A stretch of 64,000 bases of DNA from the NCBI GenBank assembly GCA_029204225.1, contig CM055103.1, forward strand, positions 953,608 through 1,017,607, in the 5' to 3' direction. A program made the position numbers and the translations under genes. Positions within the stretch are counted from its first letter, which is position 1. The number at the start of each line of letters is the position of its first letter. Origin of the DNA: Diphasiastrum complanatum. Taxonomy: Eukaryota > Streptophyta > Lycopodiopsida > Lycopodiales > Lycopodiaceae. Below, one piece after another: positions 10,382-20,812 of this stretch. The notes below the pieces were generated by a model. That model did no database searches. It was not told where the DNA came from and saw nothing but the letters and a program-made list of their open reading frames with translations.

Positions 10382-11818
10382 CTAGATAATAGAGAAGAAT
10401 GCATCATGTTGACATTTCCCTCTCAAGGACTCGAGTAACTCATTACGAATCTGAGTAAAACTCAGCTCGTTTATCATAGGCATTCTGCTAAGGGCATCTG
10501 CTACTGTATTGAATTTTCCACGCCTATATCTGATAGACATGTCAAATTCTTGCATCAACTCTGCCCAACGAGCTTTCCGACCTCTAAGCTCAAGTTGATT
10601 GCAAAGGTATCTGAGACTCTCATGGTCTGTCAGGACCTCAAAGTTGGCACCATACAAATAATGCCTCCAAGTCTTAAGGGCATGGACTATAGAAAAGAGT
10701 TCCTTTTCATAGGCACTGTACCTAGTCTGAGCTGGCTCGAGTTTTTTACTCTCGAACGCAACTGGTCGTCTACCCTGAGTTAGCACAGCGCCTACTGCAA
10801 AGTCGCTAGCATCTGTTTCGACCACAAATGGCTGATTGGGATCGACGACTTTTAAGACTGGTGTTGTAGCTAAGGCTGTTTTGAGAGCATCAAAGCTCTC
10901 CTGTTGTGCGGACTCCCAAATGAACTCCTTTCCCTTCCCCTTAAGAAGATTTGTCATAGGGACTGTTATCTGAGCATATTCCTTGACAAATCGTCTGTAA
11001 TATCCCGCCAGACCAAGAAAGATTTGAAATTCCAAAATATTCTGAGGTCTCAGCCAACTGAGTATGGCTTTAACCTTATTTGGGTCCATCTTAATCCCAT
11101 CTGAAGAGATAATGTGACCCAAATATGCTACTTCTTCAATGAAGAATTCACACTTGGATTGTTTAGCATAAAGCTTATGCTTTCTGAGCAGTCGAAACAC
11201 CTTTCTGAGGTGTTTTAGATGCTCCTTCCTCGTTTTGCTGTAGACGAGGATGTCATCTAAAAATACGACTACAAACTTACCCAAGTATGGTCTGAGGACA
11301 TTGTTCATCAAGGTCATAAAGGTAGCTGGAGCATTTGTGAGCCCAAATGGCATCACCTTAAACTCATAATGACCGTGACGAGTCCTAAAAGCTGTTTTTG
11401 AGACGTCTTCCGATTTTATACGGACTTGATGATATCCCGATCTGAGGTCTATTTTGCTGAAAAACTTAGCCCCGTCGAGTTGATCAAACAACTCGTCTGC
11501 CCGAGGCATAGGGTATTTATTCTTAATTGTGACTTTATTGAGGGCTCTGTAATCTAAGCAAAGACGCATAGACCCCTCCTTCTTTTTCACCAATAGGACT
11601 AGTGAGGCCCATGGTGAACTACTGGTCTGAATTTGGCCTTTCCCAAGATAGTCTGTTAACTGCCTAGTTATTTCTTCATCCTCTATTCGGCTGACCCGAT
11701 ACGGAGGTTTAGAAACAGGTGCTGTACCTGGTACTAGGTTTATTACATGATCTACCTCTCTGCTAGGTGGTAAACCATGTGGCAAATGTTCAGGAAAAAC
11801 ATCTTTAAATTTAGACAA
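10382..11818 (-). CDS. Gypsy reverse transcriptase-RNase H block of pol
   Basis: This 478-codon block makes DNA from the element RNA and removes the RNA strand. RT motifs are clear: [32 protein letters not shown], and FLDDILVYS with the catalytic aspartate pair. RNase H follows ([35 protein letters not shown]). The block opens at a TTG, not an ATG, and the frame is open further upstream to about 11887, so this is not a translation start. It overlaps the end of the gag-protease frame in a different frame. The TAG ending it is followed in frame by an acidic linker and the integrase. Confidence 0.92.
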   Translation of the reverse strand: MSKFKDVFPEHLPHGLPPSREVDHVINLVPGTAPVSKPPYRVSRIEDEEITRQLTDYLGKGQIQTSSSPWASLVLLVKKKEGSMRLCLDYRALNKVTIKNKYPMPRADELFDQLDGAKFFSKIDLRSGYHQVRIKSEDVSKTAFRTRHGHYEFKVMPFGLTNAPATFMTLMNNVLRPYLGKFVVVFLDDILVYSKTRKEHLKHLRKVFRLLRKHKLYAKQSKCEFFIEEVAYLGHIISSDGIKMDPNKVKAILSWLRPQNILEFQIFLGLAGYYRRFVKEYAQITVPMTNLLKGKGKEFIWESAQQESFDALKTALATTPVLKVVDPNQPFVVETDASDFAVGAVLTQGRRPVAFESKKLEPAQTRYSAYEKELFSIVHALKTWRHYLYGANFEVLTDHESLRYLCNQLELRGRKARWAELMQEFDMSIRYRRGKFNTVADALSRMPMINELSFTQIRNELLESLRGKCQHDAFFSII

Positions 11819-11826
11819 TAAAGTTT

Positions 11827-13605
11827 CTAATTTACTGATTTTCTGCTGAATAGAACTGGAAATAGAAACTTCAGGAATAAACTGAAGTCACATAAGAATA
11901 CCTGATGGTCTTCGTCTCCGATTAGCTGACAGAGCTCTGAACTGCAGACCATAGGGCTGTTGGAAACATCATGCTCCCCATGCAACTGGATCTCTCGGCC
12001 TTTATGCTGAAAGCTGAGGGTGTTCTTCTGATAGTTTCTGTGGAGGGAAGGTCCTAAACTGTAGAGCCAATCTCTCCCGAGAACAATGTCTGTTCGATCC
12101 AGGTACATTATCTGAAAGTTTATTTCATCTTGGTACCCCTGAATACCAAGATTTAACTTACTTACCATAGTTTCCCATATTTTGTTATCTTCACCCTTAG
12201 CTAATGAAACTATGTACCTATGCTGACTAGGTACCTCTGGTAGTTTAAGCTTTTTAACCAGGGTGTGGTTGATGAAATTATGGGTTGCCCCATCATCAAC
12301 CATGACTCTTACTGACTGGTTACCAACTTTCCCATGCATACGTACTAGGTCATGCGGCCCAAAGCTGAAGGGTCTCGCTAGCATTGCAGAGGTCAACTGG
12401 CAACAGTGTTCATGATCTTCATGATACACTTTGATCTCGAAAGCTGCCGAGTCATTGGGAAAACATACAGTCTGAACAAGATGAACTTGTTTTTTATCTT
12501 TTTTATCTTTTTTAGTGAAAGGCCCCTTGGGACACTGTCTGACTGTGTGTCCCTTGCCCATACACACAAAGCACAAACGTTCTTGTTTGGATTTCTCAAA
12601 ATCATCTGGTTTTAAGGGCTGTATGAGTGAAGGGCGTTTCTGAGGAGCTTCACCTTTAAATTTATCTTCTTTCTTTCTTTTTAATTTTATTTTTTTAAAT
12701 TGAAAGTCTTTTGGAGGAAGCTGCTCAGAAAGTGGTTGTTGTCTCGCTCTCTTCCTACCCACTGAATCATCATAGATTTGAGCATATCTGAGAGCTTGCT
12801 CAAGGGTAGTAGGCGAGTTTCTCTGGACCTCTACTTTATATTCATCTTTGAGGCCACGGACAAATCCCCTGATTTTCTGATAGTCATCCATATTTTTAAT
12901 CTTTAAAATTGCTTCTCGATACTGCGAGATATATTGGATGAGGGATTTATCCATTACTGTTCTTTCCCAGGCTTCCCAGGCTCTATCCAGTTCATTTTCT
13001 GGTAGAAATTCTCTTAGGAAAGCTTCTTCAAAAGCTTTCCATGACCGGGGAGTCTGCCCAGTCTCCTGGAGATTTAACCACCACTTATAGGCCATAGGCC
13101 CTAAGGAAAGACTGGCCTCAATTGCTTGCAAATGGTCAGGGGTCTGTTTAAGAGCATGAATGTTCTTCCATTTGCTGAGGAATGTTTGTAAAATATCTGC
13201 ATTTCTATCCTTCTCTTCCCCATTAAAAGTAGGAGGCTTTAAATCTTTAAAAACATTGGGGTGAGATCGTAAAGTCTCACCCGAAACTGATGGAAGTGGA
13301 GAAGGGGATAACTGAGAAGTGGAGGGAAGGCTTCCTTTCGCGGAGCTCAAAATCAAGTTTTTGAGTTCAGCGAACGAGTCGTCCACACTGGACTTGAAAT
13401 TGGCTAATGCCAGCTTCAGTTCATCCACTTCTGTTACCAATTGGAGGAACTGCTCCTTGGTAACCAGTTCGTCGAGTTCTTCGGCAAACTGTTCCTGTTC
13501 TTCTACTTCCATGGGTTCCTTCCCTTTTATATAAGCCAAGGCTTCTGTTTCAAGTTCGTCGAAGCCTCTCTCTGGGGGTTGATCAGGTCCCTGAGAAGTG
13601 GTCAT
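11827..13605 (-). CDS. Gypsy gag-protease
   Basis: This 592-codon ORF starts at an ATG at 13605. Residues about 110-275 are the retrotransposon gag capsid region ([32 protein letters not shown]). A lysine-rich stretch leads to one zinc knuckle ([14 protein letters not shown], near residues 343-357). The aspartic protease follows at about residue 430 ([12 protein letters not shown]), where the usual D-S/T-G active site reads D-D-G. The late motif [15 protein letters not shown] is present. The last 20 or so residues look like out-of-frame read-through, and the pol frame takes over near 11888. The frame change may be a 1-2 base indel or natural frameshifting. This start lies about 100 bp from the nested Copia element. 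Confidence 0.9.
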   Translation of the reverse strand: MTTSQGPDQPPERGFDELETEALAYIKGKEPMEVEEQEQFAEELDELVTKEQFLQLVTEVDELKLALANFKSSVDDSFAELKNLILSSAKGSLPSTSQLSPSPLPSVSGETLRSHPNVFKDLKPPTFNGEEKDRNADILQTFLSKWKNIHALKQTPDHLQAIEASLSLGPMAYKWWLNLQETGQTPRSWKAFEEAFLREFLPENELDRAWEAWERTVMDKSLIQYISQYREAILKIKNMDDYQKIRGFVRGLKDEYKVEVQRNSPTTLEQALRYAQIYDDSVGRKRARQQPLSEQLPPKDFQFKKIKLKRKKEDKFKGEAPQKRPSLIQPLKPDDFEKSKQERLCFVCMGKGHTVRQCPKGPFTKKDKKDKKQVHLVQTVCFPNDSAAFEIKVYHEDHEHCCQLTSAMLARPFSFGPHDLVRMHGKVGNQSVRVMVDDGATHNFINHTLVKKLKLPEVPSQHRYIVSLAKGEDNKIWETMVSKLNLGIQGYQDEINFQIMYLDRTDIVLGRDWLYSLGPSLHRNYQKNTLSFQHKGREIQLHGEHDVSNSPMVCSSELCQLIGDEDHQVFLCDFSLFLKFLFPVLFSRKSVN

Positions 13606-13713
13606 CTTCGGAACTGAAAGAGAGCTACCTTAACTTCTGAAGGAAAAAAAGTCTAAAAGACTAATTTACAACTGTACAAGGGAAAGGAAACTTAGCTCTT
13701 TCTGAGAACTGTA
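13606..13713 (-). other. Gypsy leader, proximal part, with target duplication
   Basis: About 100 bp of Gypsy 5' untranslated leader lie between the gag ATG and the nested Copia element. 13709-13713 is CTGTA, the left copy of the duplication made by the Copia insertion; the right copy is 20145-20149. Confidence 0.8.
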
Positions 13714-14368
13714 TGTGAAAATTGTCAACATTTCCTAGCTAGTTTGAGGCCTAAATTGGCTAAAATTGTAAATAGTTTTGGTTCTGGAGTTTTGCACGTG
13801 TGAACCAGGCCACAATGTTTTTATTTACTGTATTTTTTCAGTATGATGAAGTGTCAAACTTCATACCCTTCAAAATGAGACCATTTTGATGTATTTTGGT
13901 CATATAAGCCATTTTTAGCTATTTTTCCTATATAGGGAATATCTAGGGTCAAGTACCTTCTAGAGAGAGGAGAGAGAGTCATCTTCCTCATCCATAAATA
14001 GTAGGGAAGTCGTGGAGAACAGGTTGGAGAAACCTTTTGTATGCTTCACTGAGATCAATAGATCATTGTCATTGTTTCTTCCTCCATTGAGAGCATTGTT
14101 GTGTGTATTGTCTTCAAGCTATTGTGTATGATCTTAGGTGCTTTCCAAAAGTGATAGGCTGATGTATTATGGACTGTATAATGCTATTTTGGGCCGCACT
14201 TGATGTTTATGGAAGTTTCCATTTGTGATAAATGCTTTTTGATCAAGTTCTTTGCATTCTAGGTAGCATAGAATGTGTTGCCAATTCCTAGCTTATGTAG
14301 TTTGGAGTGCAAGCATTCAAGCCAATGATCTTGGAGTTTAGATCCACTTAGGATCTGTATTTTTCACA
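13714..14368 (+). repeat. Copia 5' LTR
   Basis: It begins TGTGAAAATTGTC and ends TTTTTCACA. A TATA-like CTATATAGGG near 13929 suggests the promoter. It is identical to the 3' LTR except at one position. Confidence 0.96.
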
Positions 14369-14380
14369 TGGTATCAGAGC
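14369..14380 (+). other. Primer-binding site (initiator tRNA-Met)
   Basis: TGGTATCAGAGC lies directly after the 5' LTR. It primes minus-strand DNA synthesis. Confidence 0.93.
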
Positions 14381-15540
14381 TGGTTGGCTTTTATTTACAG
14401 TAAGTATTCCATTTTTGGTGATATTTGGATGTTTGATCAAGTTCTAGCATGATTTTGCATTGCTTTGTTGATCAAATCTTACTAACCTTTGTTTTGTGAG
14501 TTGAACTTGTGGATCAAAAGCATATTTCAGGTCTATTGAACATCAGAGGCTGAAAAGAAACTATTTTGGATCAGATCATAACACCTAATCATTTGTGATT
14601 GTGAGGCTTGTGCATATTCAATACTAACAATGTTCTTTTCAATCCTATTGTTGACAATCTCCATTCTTGGATGAACACTCTCCTTAAGTGGATGAAACTT
14701 CTCCTTAAGTGGATGACAAATGCTCTTTTGAGTGAGTTGTAATTCTCCTAAAGGCTGAGCAAAGCTCCCATTTGGATGAAAGATCCTCTTTTTTGGGTGA
14801 ACATATTGTAAGCTCCATTGTGAAGAGCATATTGTAAAGATTGTCATCAATTTTGGCATAAATTTTGGTGTACTTTGTTGAGCATGTAAGTAACTCTCCT
14901 TATGTAATTTGATTGGAGCATTTGCTGGAAGGTGTTAACCATTATGCAAGTGTGTTTTCAGGTTCTTAACAGGTTGAGGAACATTCTCATGTGAAGTGAT
15001 CTTAGATCTACATCTAAACACCAAGATTTGACAAGATAGTGAAGCTAGTCTTGTGATTCACTAAGTGTGCTCATTCATTCACCTCTAAATCTTGTATTTA
15101 TCACTTGCTGGAGTTTATAAACTTTTAGAAGTGTGGTTTACATGTGGTTTTACAGGTTGAATCAATATCTTAGTGTGTTGATCATATGTTGATCAAGTTT
15201 GTTCATTACTAGGTAATCTTGGCATCCTAGTTTTGGGTATTTTCTAAGAATGCAAGTAACTCTTCACACCATAACTTGATTTGGTCACTTGCTGGAAAGT
15301 TTGAGAGCTTAAGCAAGAGTGTGTTCAGGTTGGTTTGATTTTGTAATCCATTCTTAGTGTGTGCAAAGTGTTGCATGTGTTTCAATCTTCCTTTCTATGC
15401 TTGGAAACCATCTAGGTTCAAGATAGAAGTGTTTTAGGGTCCTAAATCTTCATAGATCTCTTTATCTATCATTTGTTGAGAGAAAAGTGAGTGCTAAGTG
15501 CTTTAGGACAAAACCTAAAAGTTGAAGAAACATTAGAATC
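14381..15540 (+). other. Long Copia leader containing a three-unit repeat
   Basis: This 1.16-kb untranslated leader precedes the gag-pol ATG. From about 14880 to 15430 it contains three diverged modules. TTGCTGGA occurs at 14922, 15105 and 15289 (spacings 183 and 184), each followed by AAGxGTG-like and CAGGTT-like sequence, and the last two also by CTTAGTGTG. A shorter duplication, CTCCTTAAGTGGATGA, lies near 14690-14715. An antisense ORF (14533-14859) is open, but its repeated HPLKE motif comes from that duplication. The copy at 61812-62971 is nearly identical. Such a leader would be expected to hold packaging and dimerisation signals; that is inference. Confidence 0.8.
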
Positions 15541-18500
15541 ATGGCTTCCAATGGTGGGATCATGCTAGAGTCTAGTGAAAGGTTGAGTTCATCAAACTAC
15601 TCTACTTGGAAAGTGAGGATGGAGTCCTTACTTGAGTTGAATGAACTCATGGACATAGTTGCAGAAATTGAAGAGAGACCTCTCACACTTCAAGAGCAAC
15701 AAAGGTTTGATAAGAAGGCCAAAAGGGCTCTTCATATCATTAAAATGAATGTTACAAATGAACTTCTCAAGGAAGTTGGAAAGTGTCAAAGTGCAAGTGA
15801 GGCATGGAATGCCTTAAAGAAGCTCTTTGAATCAAAGTCCACATCTAGGGTATTGACCCTAAGGAGACAAATATTTTCTAGTAGGCAAAGAGAGGGTGAA
15901 AGTGCTCATGCATTTATCTTGAGAGTTAAGTCCCTAAGTGATGATTTAGCATGCATTGATGAGAACATAAAAGATGGTGAAATAGTCCAAGTTATGTTGA
16001 ATGGTTTGCTAAATGAACATGCTAACCTTGTGCAAAGTTTTGCCATTCAAAGAGTCTTGCCAAGTGTGGTTGACTTGCAAGAAATCTTATTGGCTGAAGA
16101 ACATAGGTTGCAATCAAAGCTTGATGGTGCATCCTTGCAAGGTGGAGGTGAAGAGGCTTTCTTCACAAAAGGCAAATTCAAGGGCAAAGGTAAAGGCAAA
16201 GGGAAATGGTCCAAAGGTGGTAACTTTGATCATGATGATCACTCTTCCTCTTCCTCTTCTACTAAGAACAATAAGTCAAAGTTCAAGTGCTTTTATTGTG
16301 GGATAAAAGGTCATTTTGCAAATGAATGTTATAAGAAGAAAAGAGAGCAAGGAGAGAGGCAAGGAAATCTTACAATAGATGAGGAAGAACATAACACATG
16401 TGAATCACTTGTTATGACTTCAAGTTTGTTAGCCAACATAGATGATAATGATCCTTGGTGGATTGATAGTGGAGCCTCATCTCACATGACAAGACATAAG
16501 GAATACTTTACATCCTTATTGTCTTATGAGGGAGAAGGTAACATCATCTACACTGCAAATGATGGTCAATGTGACATCAAAGGCATAGGCACTATTCCTA
16601 TTTCCCTTTCAACAAATAGGAAAGCAAATCTTGAAAATGTTTTGTACATTCCTTCAATCACTAAGAATTTGCTTAGTGTAAGTCAAATGATTGACAAAGG
16701 ACTTGATGTGGAGTTCATTGGAGATGCATGTTTGATAAGTAAATGTGGATCCTTGATTGCTCAAGGTAGGAGGCATGGTAAACTTTTCAAGCTTGATGCA
16801 TGTGTGATCTCTAATCATGAAGGATGTATGGCTAGGGAGCAATTGACAAACCAAGAAGTTTGGCACAAGAGGTTGGGCCATCCCAACTTCAAATCTTTGG
16901 AGGTAATGACAAAGAAAGAGCTTGTTCTTGGTCTCCCTAAAAGTCTTGTTGCAAACAATAGTGTTTGTGAACATTGTGCCTTGTCCAAATCTCATAGACT
17001 TGCTTATTCTAGATCTACTTCTAGATCTAAAGAAGCTTTTCAACTTGTGCATTCTGATATTCATTCTTCTAGTACAACTAGCAATGGTGGGGCAAAGATG
17101 TATGCAACTTTCATTGATGACTTTAGTAGGTATACTTGGATCTATCTTCTTAAAAGTAAGGATGAAGTGTTTGCTGCATTTGTCAAGTTCAAGAATGAAA
17201 TGGAAAACCAATTCAATACAAAGATCAAATGCTTAAGATCTGATAATGGAGGGGAATACACCTCAAATAGGTTCAAAGACTTTTGTATAGCACATGGGAT
17301 TAAGAGGGAGATGTCTAGTCCTAGGACTCCACAACAGAATGGAGTGGCCGAGAGGAAGAATAGAACCCTTTGTGAATGTGCCAAGGCAATGAGACTACAT
17401 GCTAATCTTGCTAAGTCCTTTTGGGGGGAAGCTTTAGCATGTGCTAACTATCTATGTAATAGATGGACAAGTGCTTCCTTGGATGGTAAAACTCCTCATA
17501 AGGTTCTTTATGGTAGAAGGCCGAGTGTCAAGCATTGTAGGATCTTTGGATGTACATGTTTTGTCAATATCACACTTGATGATAGAACTAAAGAAGATCC
17601 TTCATCAAAGAAGGGTGTGTTTGTTGGCTATAGTGAAGTAAGCAAGGCTTACAAAGTGTACATTCCTTCTACAAAGAAAGTTGTCATAAGTAGGGATGTC
17701 ATCTTTCATGAAGAGAATGTTTCCAATGTTGGTGATGTTGATGTTGATGTGCCTACTAATCATCATGATGTGCAAGATGTCTTGGATGAAGATGGAGATG
17801 CCACTCCAAAGCAAACTTCAAGGAAGACTCAAAGGCAAAGGGCTAAGCCATCAAGGCTAACCTATGATGAAAAAGGAAAGCAAGTGGTGGACAACTCTAA
17901 CTTTGCTTTTCTTACCTCTTTTGATGAACCAACTTGTGTAGGTGAAGCAATTCAAAAGAAGGAATGGATCCAAGCCATGGATCATGAGCATCAAGCACTC
18001 ATCAAAAGCAACACATGGAGATTGGTAAAGCTTCCAAAGGACAAGAAGGCAATTGGTTGTAAGTGGATCTTCAAGATCAAGACAAATCAAGATGGATCAA
18101 TCAACAAGTACAAGGCAAGGTTGGTGGCAAAGGGGTATGCTCAAGAATATGGTATTGACTATGATGAGACCTTTGCACCCGTGGCAAAGATGGTAACTAT
18201 TCGAATCCTAATCTCTCTTGCAACTCTTTATGATTGGGATATGTGGCAAATGGATGTTACTAATGCCTTCTTGAATGGTGATCTTGAAGAAGATATTTAC
18301 ATGGAGCAACCCGAGGGCTATGTTTCACATGATGAGCCTAATCATGTGTGCTATCTCCAAAAGAGTTTGTATGGGCTAAAGCAAGCACCAAGGAGTTGGT
18401 ATGCTAAGCTCAATTCCTTCTTACTTTCTCAAAACTTTGTTATGAGTGAGTATGATCATTCTCTCTACTTTAGATTGAATGAAAATGATATCACTTTACT

Positions 18501-19494
18501 TTTGATCTATGTTGATGACATTATCTTAAGTGGTGGTAACAATCTAGATATAGATGAAATCAAGATGGCACTCAAAAGAGAGTTTGAAATTCAAGATCTT
18601 GGTAAACTTCATTATATCTTAGGAATAGAGATTATTAGAACTTCTAAATCTACATTCATATGTCAAGAAAAGTATGTTAACTCTATTCTAAAAAGGTTTC
18701 ATATGGAAGATTGTAAAGTTGTTTCTACTCCTATGGAATCAAATGTAAAGCTAACTACAAGAAGTAATGAAAGATCCTTCAAGGACATTACTCTCTATAG
18801 AAAGCTAATAGGATCTCTTATATGGTTAACCATCACAAGACCTGATCTAAGCTTTGTGGTTGGTAAACTAAGTCAATTTATGCAAGATCCTAGTGAGGCT
18901 CATTGGAAGCTAGGAAAGAGAGTACTTAGATACATCTCGGGATCTAGAGATTTTGGCATCTTGTATGGAGGTACTACACCTAACCTTTGTGGATTTTCAG
19001 ATTCAGATTTTGCAGGTGATCAAATGGATAGGAAGTCAACAAGTGCCTTTGCAATCTATCTTGGAGATGGAGTGGTCTCATGGCTATCAAAGAAGCAACC
19101 AACTATCTCTCTATCTTCCACCGAAGCCGAGTACAAGGCATTAACAACATGCACCAAGGAGATTCTTTGGATCAAGAGGATGTTATTGGATCTTCACTTG
19201 CTGGAACCAGAGAAGAATCCAATCATACTTTGTGATAACCTTTCAGCCCAAATCTTGGCAAGCAATCCTGTTTTTCATGCAAGGAGCAAGCACATTGAGA
19301 TTGCTCACCATTTTGTGAGAGATCAAGTCATTGCCAAAGAGGTGGAGCTTCAACATGTCTCTTCAAAGGAGTGTGTGGCTGATATCTTCACCAAACCATT
19401 GGGAAAGGACCTATATTTAATGCATAGATCTAATCTTGGAATGTGCTCAAAGACTATGTTGAAACTAGCATCCAATGTTGAAGAGGGAGTGTGA
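15541..19494 (+). CDS. Copia gag-pol polyprotein, full length
   Basis: This 1317-residue single frame encodes all Copia functions in order. Gag covers residues 1-265 and ends in a zinc knuckle with C250, C253, H258 and C263. The aspartic protease has D309-S310-G311. The pre-integrase zinc region ends at CEHCALSK (about 477). The integrase catalytic triad is D506, D568 and E604 with the expected 35-residue D-E spacing. RT carries YVDD at 990-993 and RNase H has D1154/D1156 and E1197. It acts in cytoplasmic virus-like particles and then in the nucleus. The ATG at 15541 precedes the usual Copia gag opening (LSSSNYSTWKVRME). The TGA stop lies at bases 3-5 of the 3' LTR, so the PPT is coding. All key residues are present. 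Confidence 0.97.
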   Translation: MASNGGIMLESSERLSSSNYSTWKVRMESLLELNELMDIVAEIEERPLTLQEQQRFDKKAKRALHIIKMNVTNELLKEVGKCQSASEAWNALKKLFESKSTSRVLTLRRQIFSSRQREGESAHAFILRVKSLSDDLACIDENIKDGEIVQVMLNGLLNEHANLVQSFAIQRVLPSVVDLQEILLAEEHRLQSKLDGASLQGGGEEAFFTKGKFKGKGKGKGKWSKGGNFDHDDHSSSSSSTKNNKSKFKCFYCGIKGHFANECYKKKREQGERQGNLTIDEEEHNTCESLVMTSSLLANIDDNDPWWIDSGASSHMTRHKEYFTSLLSYEGEGNIIYTANDGQCDIKGIGTIPISLSTNRKANLENVLYIPSITKNLLSVSQMIDKGLDVEFIGDACLISKCGSLIAQGRRHGKLFKLDACVISNHEGCMAREQLTNQEVWHKRLGHPNFKSLEVMTKKELVLGLPKSLVANNSVCEHCALSKSHRLAYSRSTSRSKEAFQLVHSDIHSSSTTSNGGAKMYATFIDDFSRYTWIYLLKSKDEVFAAFVKFKNEMENQFNTKIKCLRSDNGGEYTSNRFKDFCIAHGIKREMSSPRTPQQNGVAERKNRTLCECAKAMRLHANLAKSFWGEALACANYLCNRWTSASLDGKTPHKVLYGRRPSVKHCRIFGCTCFVNITLDDRTKEDPSSKKGVFVGYSEVSKAYKVYIPSTKKVVISRDVIFHEENVSNVGDVDVDVPTNHHDVQDVLDEDGDATPKQTSRKTQRQRAKPSRLTYDEKGKQVVDNSNFAFLTSFDEPTCVGEAIQKKEWIQAMDHEHQALIKSNTWRLVKLPKDKKAIGCKWIFKIKTNQDGSINKYKARLVAKGYAQEYGIDYDETFAPVAKMVTIRILISLATLYDWDMWQMDVTNAFLNGDLEEDIYMEQPEGYVSHDEPNHVCYLQKSLYGLKQAPRSWYAKLNSFLLSQNFVMSEYDHSLYFRLNENDITLLLIYVDDIILSGGNNLDIDEIKMALKREFEIQDLGKLHYILGIEIIRTSKSTFICQEKYVNSILKRFHMEDCKVVSTPMESNVKLTTRSNERSFKDITLYRKLIGSLIWLTITRPDLSFVVGKLSQFMQDPSEAHWKLGKRVLRYISGSRDFGILYGGTTPNLCGFSDSDFAGDQMDRKSTSAFAIYLGDGVVSWLSKKQPTISLSSTEAEYKALTTCTKEILWIKRMLLDLHLLEPEKNPIILCDNLSAQILASNPVFHARSKHIEIAHHFVRDQVIAKEVELQHVSSKECVADIFTKPLGKDLYLMHRSNLGMCSKTMLKLASNVEEGV
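19480..19489 (+). other. Polypurine tract
   Basis: GAAGAGGGAG ends exactly at the 3' LTR start. It primes plus-strand DNA and also encodes the last residues of pol (EEG). Confidence 0.9.
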
Positions 19495-20144
19495 AAATTG
19501 TCAACATTTCCTAGCTAGTTTGAGGCCTAAATTGGCTAAAATTGTAAATAGTTTTGGTTCTGGAGTTTTGCACGTGTGAACCAGGCCACAATGTTTTTAT
19601 TTACTGTATTTTTTCAGTATGATGAAGTGTCAAACTTCATACCCTTCAAAATGAGACCATTTTGATGTATTTTGGTCATATAAGCCATTTTTAGCTATTT
19701 TTCCTATATAGGGAATATCTAGGGTCAAGTACCTTCTAGAGAGAGGAGAGAGAGTCATCTTCCTCATCCATAAATAGTAGGGAAGTCGTGGAGAACAGGT
19801 TGGAGAAACCTTTTGTATGCTTCATTGAGATCAATAGATCATTGTCATTGTTTCTTCCTCCATTGAGAGCATTGTTGTGTGTATTGTCTTCAAGCTATTG
19901 TGTATGATCTTAGGTGCTTTCCAAAAGTGATAGGCTGATGTATTATGGACTGTATAATGCTATTTTGGGCCGCACTTGATGTTTATGGAAGTTTCCATTT
20001 GTGATAAATGCTTTTTGATCAAGTTCTTTGCATTCTAGGTAGCATAGAATGTGTTGCCAATTCCTAGCTTATGTAGTTTGGAGTGCAAGCATTCAAGCCA
20101 ATGATCTTGGAGTTTAGATCCACTTAGGATCTGTATTTTTCACA
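19490..20144 (+). repeat. Copia 3' LTR
   Basis: It is 655 bp long, from TGTGAAAATTG to TTTTTCACA, and is followed by the duplication CTGTA at 20145-20149. The pol stop codon lies within its first five bases. Confidence 0.96.
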
Positions 20145-20799
20145 CTGTACTTCCACAGAGAGAATACAAAAAAGCCCTTCTCATCTTCTTTCTCAATCTG
20201 ATTTGAGGTTGGAAAATGTGCAACAAGATCTGAAACTTTTGCTATCCCCCCTCGCTGGTCTGACAACATCTCAATTTGTCCACATTTAGACTCAAAAATC
20301 CGCTTGAATCTCTGATTTGACCTCAACTGGTAGGTCGCTGGTCTGTGACAAACAAGTCTGAAGCTCAGACTTCTAGAAAACCTTTGAAATGCAAGGATAA
20401 ATTCTAAAATTTATCCCCTACTGTCCAGCGCTGGACCTGCTGTAGAAATCCGCTTCAAATCTTGCTCAATTTGTCACTAATTTCCACTCAAAACTCAAGG
20501 AAGGAGGCTGCTCTGACAGCGCTGGTCTGCATCAAACTTCCTGACTTGAAAACGCTCCAAAATCCGGAATTTCCACTCCAAAATCGAAGTTTAAACCCTG
20601 ATTGGCAGCGCTGGACCTGGCCTAGAAAGCTGATCCAAATTTTACTGTAAAAACAAGTAATCCTACGGCGATTTCCACCATAGATAGCTGGTTCTTCGGC
20701 GCTGACCCTGCTCTATCTATCTTTGCATATTAACCATAGTTGCTATGCACTCTGATGGATTTCTCCCCTGCTAAAACTGAGCTCCCATAGAAGGAGATG
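20145..20799 (-). other. Gypsy 5' leader, distal part
   Basis: This is the rest of the Gypsy untranslated leader, separated from gag by the Copia insertion. It contains several diverged repeats of a motif like CAGCGCTGGACCTG (near 20425, 20516, 20606 and 20697). The short ORFs here are not supported. Confidence 0.75.
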
Positions 20800-20811
20800 G
20801 CTCTGATACCA
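20800..20811 (-). other. Gypsy primer-binding site
   Basis: The minus strand reads TGGTATCAGAGC, one base from the 5' LTR end. It matches initiator tRNA-Met. Confidence 0.9.
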
Positions 20812-20812
20812 G

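Larger units (their letters stand above)
13714..20144 (+). mobile_element. Young, apparently intact Ty1/Copia element
   Basis: This 6431-bp element has 655-bp LTRs at 13714-14368 and 19490-20144, and I see only one difference between them (C/T near 14050 and 19826). The target duplication is CTGTA on both sides. The PBS (TGGTATCAGAGC, 14369-14380) matches initiator tRNA-Met and the PPT (GAAGAGGGAG, 19480-19489) abuts the 3' LTR. A 1317-codon gag-pol frame has no internal stop or frameshift. All of this is expected of an autonomous element that inserted very recently. A second, incomplete copy starts at 61145. The 49901-55543 element is a diverged RT-less relative. Confidence 0.97.

Noticed and set aside
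14533-14859. Antisense 108-residue ORF in the young Copia leader, also present at 61964-62290
   Set aside because: It is conserved only because the two leaders are nearly identical. Its repeated HPLKE motif comes from a 16-bp direct repeat, and there is no start context or family match.
16654-17211. 185-residue minus ORF inside the Copia gag-pol gene
   Set aside because: It is a shadow of the intact 1317-codon frame on the other strand.
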